Source of the DNA: Drosophila persimilis
Taxonomy: Eukaryota > Arthropoda > Insecta > Diptera > Drosophilidae
DNA: 64,000 nucleotides
NCBI RefSeq assembly: GCF_003286085.1
Contig: NW_020825706.1
Span: 4,464,001-4,528,000 of the forward strand
Direction of reading: 5' to 3'
The notes beneath the pieces were generated by a model that worked only from the letters and a program-made list of their open reading frames with translations, had not been told where the DNA came from and searched no databases. Position numbers and translations under genes: made by a program. Positions 60,350-64,000 of the stretch are shown here, piece after piece. Position 1 is the stretch's first letter. Each line of letters starts with the position of its first letter.

Positions 60350-62500
60350 CGGACAACTTATCTCTGCTAACGAAATACGTCTTTCCGCTGGCGGAAAACT
60401 TATTTCCGGTGGCGGGAAATCTATATCCCCTGCCGGACAACTTATCTCTGCTGACGAAATACGTCTCTCCGCTTGCAGAAAACTTATCTCCGGCGGCGAG
60501 AAGCTTATATCCCCGTCCTGACAACTTATCTCTGCTAACGAACTACGTCTCTCCGCTGGCGGAAAACTCATCTACGGCTGCGGGAAATCTATAGACCCTG
60601 CCAGACAAATTATCTCTGCTGACAAAATACGTCTCTCCGCTGGCGGAAAACTTATTTCCGGTGCCGGGAAATCTATATCCCCTGCCAGACAACTTATCTC
60701 TGCTAACGAAATACGTCTTTCCGCTGGCGGAAAACTTATTTCCGGTGGCGGGAAATCTATATCCCCTGCCGGACAACTTATCTCTGCTGACGAAGTATGT
60801 CTCTCCGCTGGCAGAACACTTATCTCCGGCGGCGGGAAATCTATATCCCCTGCCAGACAACTTATCTCTGCTAACGAAATACGTCTCTCCGCTGGCGGAA
60901 AACTTATTTCCGGTGCCGGAAAATCTATATCCCCTGCCGGACAACTTATCTCTGCTGACAAAATACGTCTCTCCGCTTGCAGAAAACTTATCTCCGGCGG
61001 CGAGAAGTTTATATCCCCGTCCTGACAACTTATCTCTGCTAACGAACTACGTCTCTCCGCTGGCGGAAAACTCATCTACGGCTGCGGGAAATCTATAGAC
61101 CCTGCCAGACAAATTATCTCTGCTGACAAAATACGTCTCTCCGCTGGCGGAAAACTTATTTCCGGTGCCGGGAAATCTATATCCCCTGCCAGACAACTTA
61201 TCTCTGTTGACGAAATACGTCTCTCCGCTGGCGGAAAACTTATTTCCGGTGCCCGGAAATCTTTATCCGCTGCCGGACATCTTATCTCTGCTGACGAAAT
61301 ACGTCTCTCCGCTGGCAGAACACTTATCTCCGGCGGCGGGAAATCTATATCCCCTGCCAGACAACTTATCTCTGCTGACGAAATACGTCTCTACGCTGGC
61401 AGAAAAATTATCTCCGGCGGCGGGAAATCTATATCCCCTGCCAGACAACTTATCTCTGTTGACGAAATACGTCTCTCCGCTGGCGGAAAACTTATTTCCG
61501 GTGGCGGGAAATATATATCCCCTGCCGGACAACTTATCTCTGCTGACGAAATATGTCTCTCCGCTGGCAGAACACTTATCTCCGGCGGCGGAAAGTTTAT
61601 ATACCCTGCCGGACATCTTATCTCGGCTGACAAAATACATCTCTCCGCTGGAGGAAAACTTATTTCCGGTGGCGGAAAATCTATATCCCCTGCCGGACAA
61701 CTTATCTCTGCTGACGAAATACGTCTCTCCGCTTGCAGAAAACTTATCTCCGGCGGCGAGAAGCTTATATCCCCGTCCTGACAACTTATCTCTGCTAACG
61801 AACTACGTCTCTCCGCTGGCGGAAAACTCATCTACGGCTGCGGGAAATCTATAGACCCTGCCAGACAAATTATCTCTGCTGACAAAATACGTCTCTCCGC
61901 TGGCGGAAAACTTATTTCCGGTGCCGGGAAATCTATATCCCCTGCCAGACAACTTATCTCTGCTAACGAAATACGTCTTTCCGCTGGCGGAAAACTTATT
62001 TCCGGTGGCGGGAAATCTATATCCCATGCCGGACAACTTATCTCTGCTGACGAAATATGTCTCTCCGCTTGCAGAAAACTTATCTCCGGCGGCGAGTAAT
62101 TTATATCCCCGGCCTGACAGCTTATCTCTGCTGACGAAATACGTCTCTACGCTGGCAGAAAAATTATCTCCGGCGGCGGGAAATCTATATCCCCTGCCAG
62201 ACAACTTATCTCTGTTGACGAAATACGTCTCTCCGCTGGCGGAAAACTTATTTCCGGTGCCCGGAAATCTTTATCCGCTGCCGGACATCTTATCTCTGCT
62301 GACGAAATACGTCTCTCCGCTGGCAGAACACTTATCTCCGGCGGCGGGAAATCTATATCCCCTGCCAGACAACTTATCTCTGCTAACGAAATACGTCTCT
62401 CCGCTGGCGGAAAACTTATTTCCGGTGCCGGAAAATCTATATCCCCTGCCGGACAACTTATCTCTGCTGACAAAATACGTCTCTCCGCTTGCAGAAAACT
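60350..62500. repeat. Higher-order repeats in exact multiples of 84 bp
   Basis: The TCTACGGCTGCGGG marker with its following CTATAGACCCTGCCAGAC occurs at 60,571, 61,075 and 61,831. The spacings are 504 (6 x 84) and 756 (9 x 84), so this part of the array has kept strict register, unlike the 380-, 482- and 936-bp repeats. Confidence 0.8.
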
Positions 62501-63319
62501 TATCTCCGGCGGCGAGAAGTTTATATCCCCGGCCTGACAACTTATCTCTGCTAACGAAATACGTCTCTCCGCTGGCGGAAAACTTATTTCCGGTGCCGGA
62601 ATATCTCTATCCCCTGCCAGACAACTTATCTCTGCTAACGAAATACGTCTCTCCGCTGGCGGAAATCTTATTTCCGGTGCCGGGAAATCTATATCCGCTG
62701 CCGGACATCTTATCTCTGCTGACAAAATACGTCTCTACGCTGGCAGAAAACTTATCTCCGGCGGCGGGAAAATTATATCCCCTGCCGGACAACTTATCTC
62801 CGCAGACGACCTACGTTTCTCCGCCGGCAGAAAACTTATCTCCGCTGGCAAAACATTTACTTCCAGCGACGGGAAATTTATATCCCCTGCCGGACATCTT
62901 ATCTCGGCTGACAAAATACATCTCTCCGCTGGCGGAAAACTTATCTGCGCTAGCGGGAAATTTATATCCGCTGGCGGAAAATTTCTATCCGCTGGCGGAA
63001 AACTTTTCTCCCCCCCTCTGGAAAACTTATCTCCGCTGGCAGAACATTTACTTCCGGCGGCGAGGAATTTATATCCCCTGCCGGACATCTTATCTCTGCT
63101 GACAAAATACATCTCTTCGCTGGCGGAAAACTTATTTACTGTGGCGGGAAATCTATATCCCCTGCCAGACAACTTATCTCTGCTGACAAAATACGTCTCT
63201 CCGCTGGCGGAAAACTTATCTGCGGTAGCGGGAAATTTATATCCGCTGGCGGAAAACTTTTCTCCGCAGACGACCTACGTTTCTCCGCCGGCAGAAAACT
63301 TATCTCCGCTGGCAAAACA

Positions 63320-64000
63320 TTTTTTCTTGGACGTTGACATGCAATGACTGCATCTTTCAAGAGGCGATGCAATTACTGCACCGTCAAGTGGCCCGTGTGA
63401 CACCAGCAGAAGGCTGTTACGCGCGGATCCCAGGCAAAACGCAGCCCTCCTCCCGCCCAACCGACCGAGGGGCGCTGCCGCATGACGCGCGGTGCGTAGC
63501 CGAACCAAACGCGAACATGCAAGAAAGATAGATATTAGACTAACATTCGAGGAAAATTAGCACTAAACTTACTAAGAAACTAAGCATGCAATCAAAATAC
63601 AAATACCACTACAGTTACTAATTAATAGAAAGGTGTGTAAGGATTAATAATTTAATAAGAGGAAGAGAATTAGTGTTGGATATAATATGGTAGAGGGAAT
63701 TATAATCCGAGCATAAGACCCTAAACGGTTCATGCAAGGAATAATTCGATCTACAAAGTGGAAGGAACAACGGTATAAAATTTCTAGTCAGTCTAATAGG
63801 AATCGTGAAGTTTATGTGGCTCAACAGATCAGGGCTGTCTATGTCACCCCTGATCAAGTTGTGCATAAATATCACACCAAGCATTTTTCTACGGTTAACT
63901 AAGGATGGGAGGTTTACTAATAATAGTCTACTAGAGTAAGATGGGAGTCTTACACCCGCATCCCAGTTAAGGCCCCGCAGAGCAAAGAGTAAAAAGTTTT
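63320..64000 (-). mobile_element. Non-LTR retrotransposon, second copy (3' part, runs off the window)
   Basis: Matches 20,429-21,109 with only two differences noticed by eye (ACCGTCAAG for ACTGTCAAG; GATAGATATT for GATAAATATT). It covers the A-rich tail, the 3' untranslated region and the C-terminal part of the RT ORF (stop at 63,618). The junction to satellite (AAAACATTTTTTCTTGGACG) and over 500 bp of flanking satellite are the same as in the first copy, so it is a duplicate of the same insertion, offset 42,891 bp, not a new insertion. Confidence 0.92.

Larger units (their letters stand above)
45493..63319. repeat. 84-bp satellite array, A-type variants (right flank)
   Basis: About 17.8 kb of satellite without another mobile element. 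Variants include GCTTGCAGCAAACTTATCTC (48-51.8 kb), GGCGAGAAATTTATATCCCC and, beyond 52.6 kb, the same GAGAAGTTTATATCCCCGTCC monomers as the left flank. The TCATCTACGGCTGCGGG marker recurs at 53,587, 53,762, 59,811, 60,568, 61,072 and 61,828. The longest open frames of the window (about 650-780 codons, both strands, 46.6-50.3 kb) are here; they begin at TTG and are repeat read-through. Confidence 0.95.

Noticed and set aside
1..64000. tRNA or rRNA genes
   Set aside because: No cloverleaf with A and B boxes and no ribosomal core sequence was recognised; the only tRNA-related sequences are the two primer-binding sites.

Overview
This is nuclear DNA of a eukaryote, most likely an insect. The retrotransposons point that way: a copia-type element primed by an internal (half) initiator tRNA-Met site, a Ty3/Gypsy element with an SAP-domain Gag, and a Jockey/CR1-type non-LTR element. 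The order and species cannot be fixed from the sequence. I see no host protein-coding gene, tRNA or rRNA.

About three quarters of the window (roughly 49 kb) is one satellite DNA, always in the same orientation. Its basic unit is 84 bp, and each unit is four diverged 21-bp monomers (clean example 9,643-9,726, monomers starting at 9,643, 9,664, 9,685 and 9,706). Two recognisable variant classes exist: A-type (about 1-6.3 kb and 45.5-63.3 kb, with a mixed A-like zone at 32-40.9 kb) and B-type (about 6.3-31.8 kb and 34.9-36.8 kb). On top of the 84-bp order lie higher-order tandem duplications of 380, 482, 567, 650, 936, 977, 1,091 and 1,886 bp and a ~5-kb-spaced duplication. Because 21 and 84 are multiples of three, four of six reading frames stay open for long stretches. 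These ORFs start at TTG or GTG rather than ATG and are judged non-coding.

Mobile elements interrupt the array. (1) 13,472-19,121: a complete Ty3/Gypsy element with two LTRs that look identical, a tRNA-Pro primer site, gag-protease and pol (RT, RNase H, integrase) joined by a +1 frame overlap. (2) 20,429-23,190, minus strand: a 5'-truncated non-LTR element with endonuclease and RT broken by stops and a frameshift; its 3' part recurs at 63,320-64,000 as part of a segmental duplication that includes flanking satellite. (3) Three near-identical 289-bp elements (31,773, 36,793, 37,443) that multiplied with the array, not by transposition. (4) 40,865-45,492: a copia element with 217-bp LTRs, a 5-bp target duplication, gag-protease and integrase-RT-RNase H, disabled by one stop and one frameshift.

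The most interesting signals are: a monomer exactly two helical turns long; GATA-factor consensus sites once or twice per 84-bp unit; three unrelated elements inserted in the same AT-rich step of the fourth monomer; a layered A-B-A array; and amplification of transposon pieces by array recombination.
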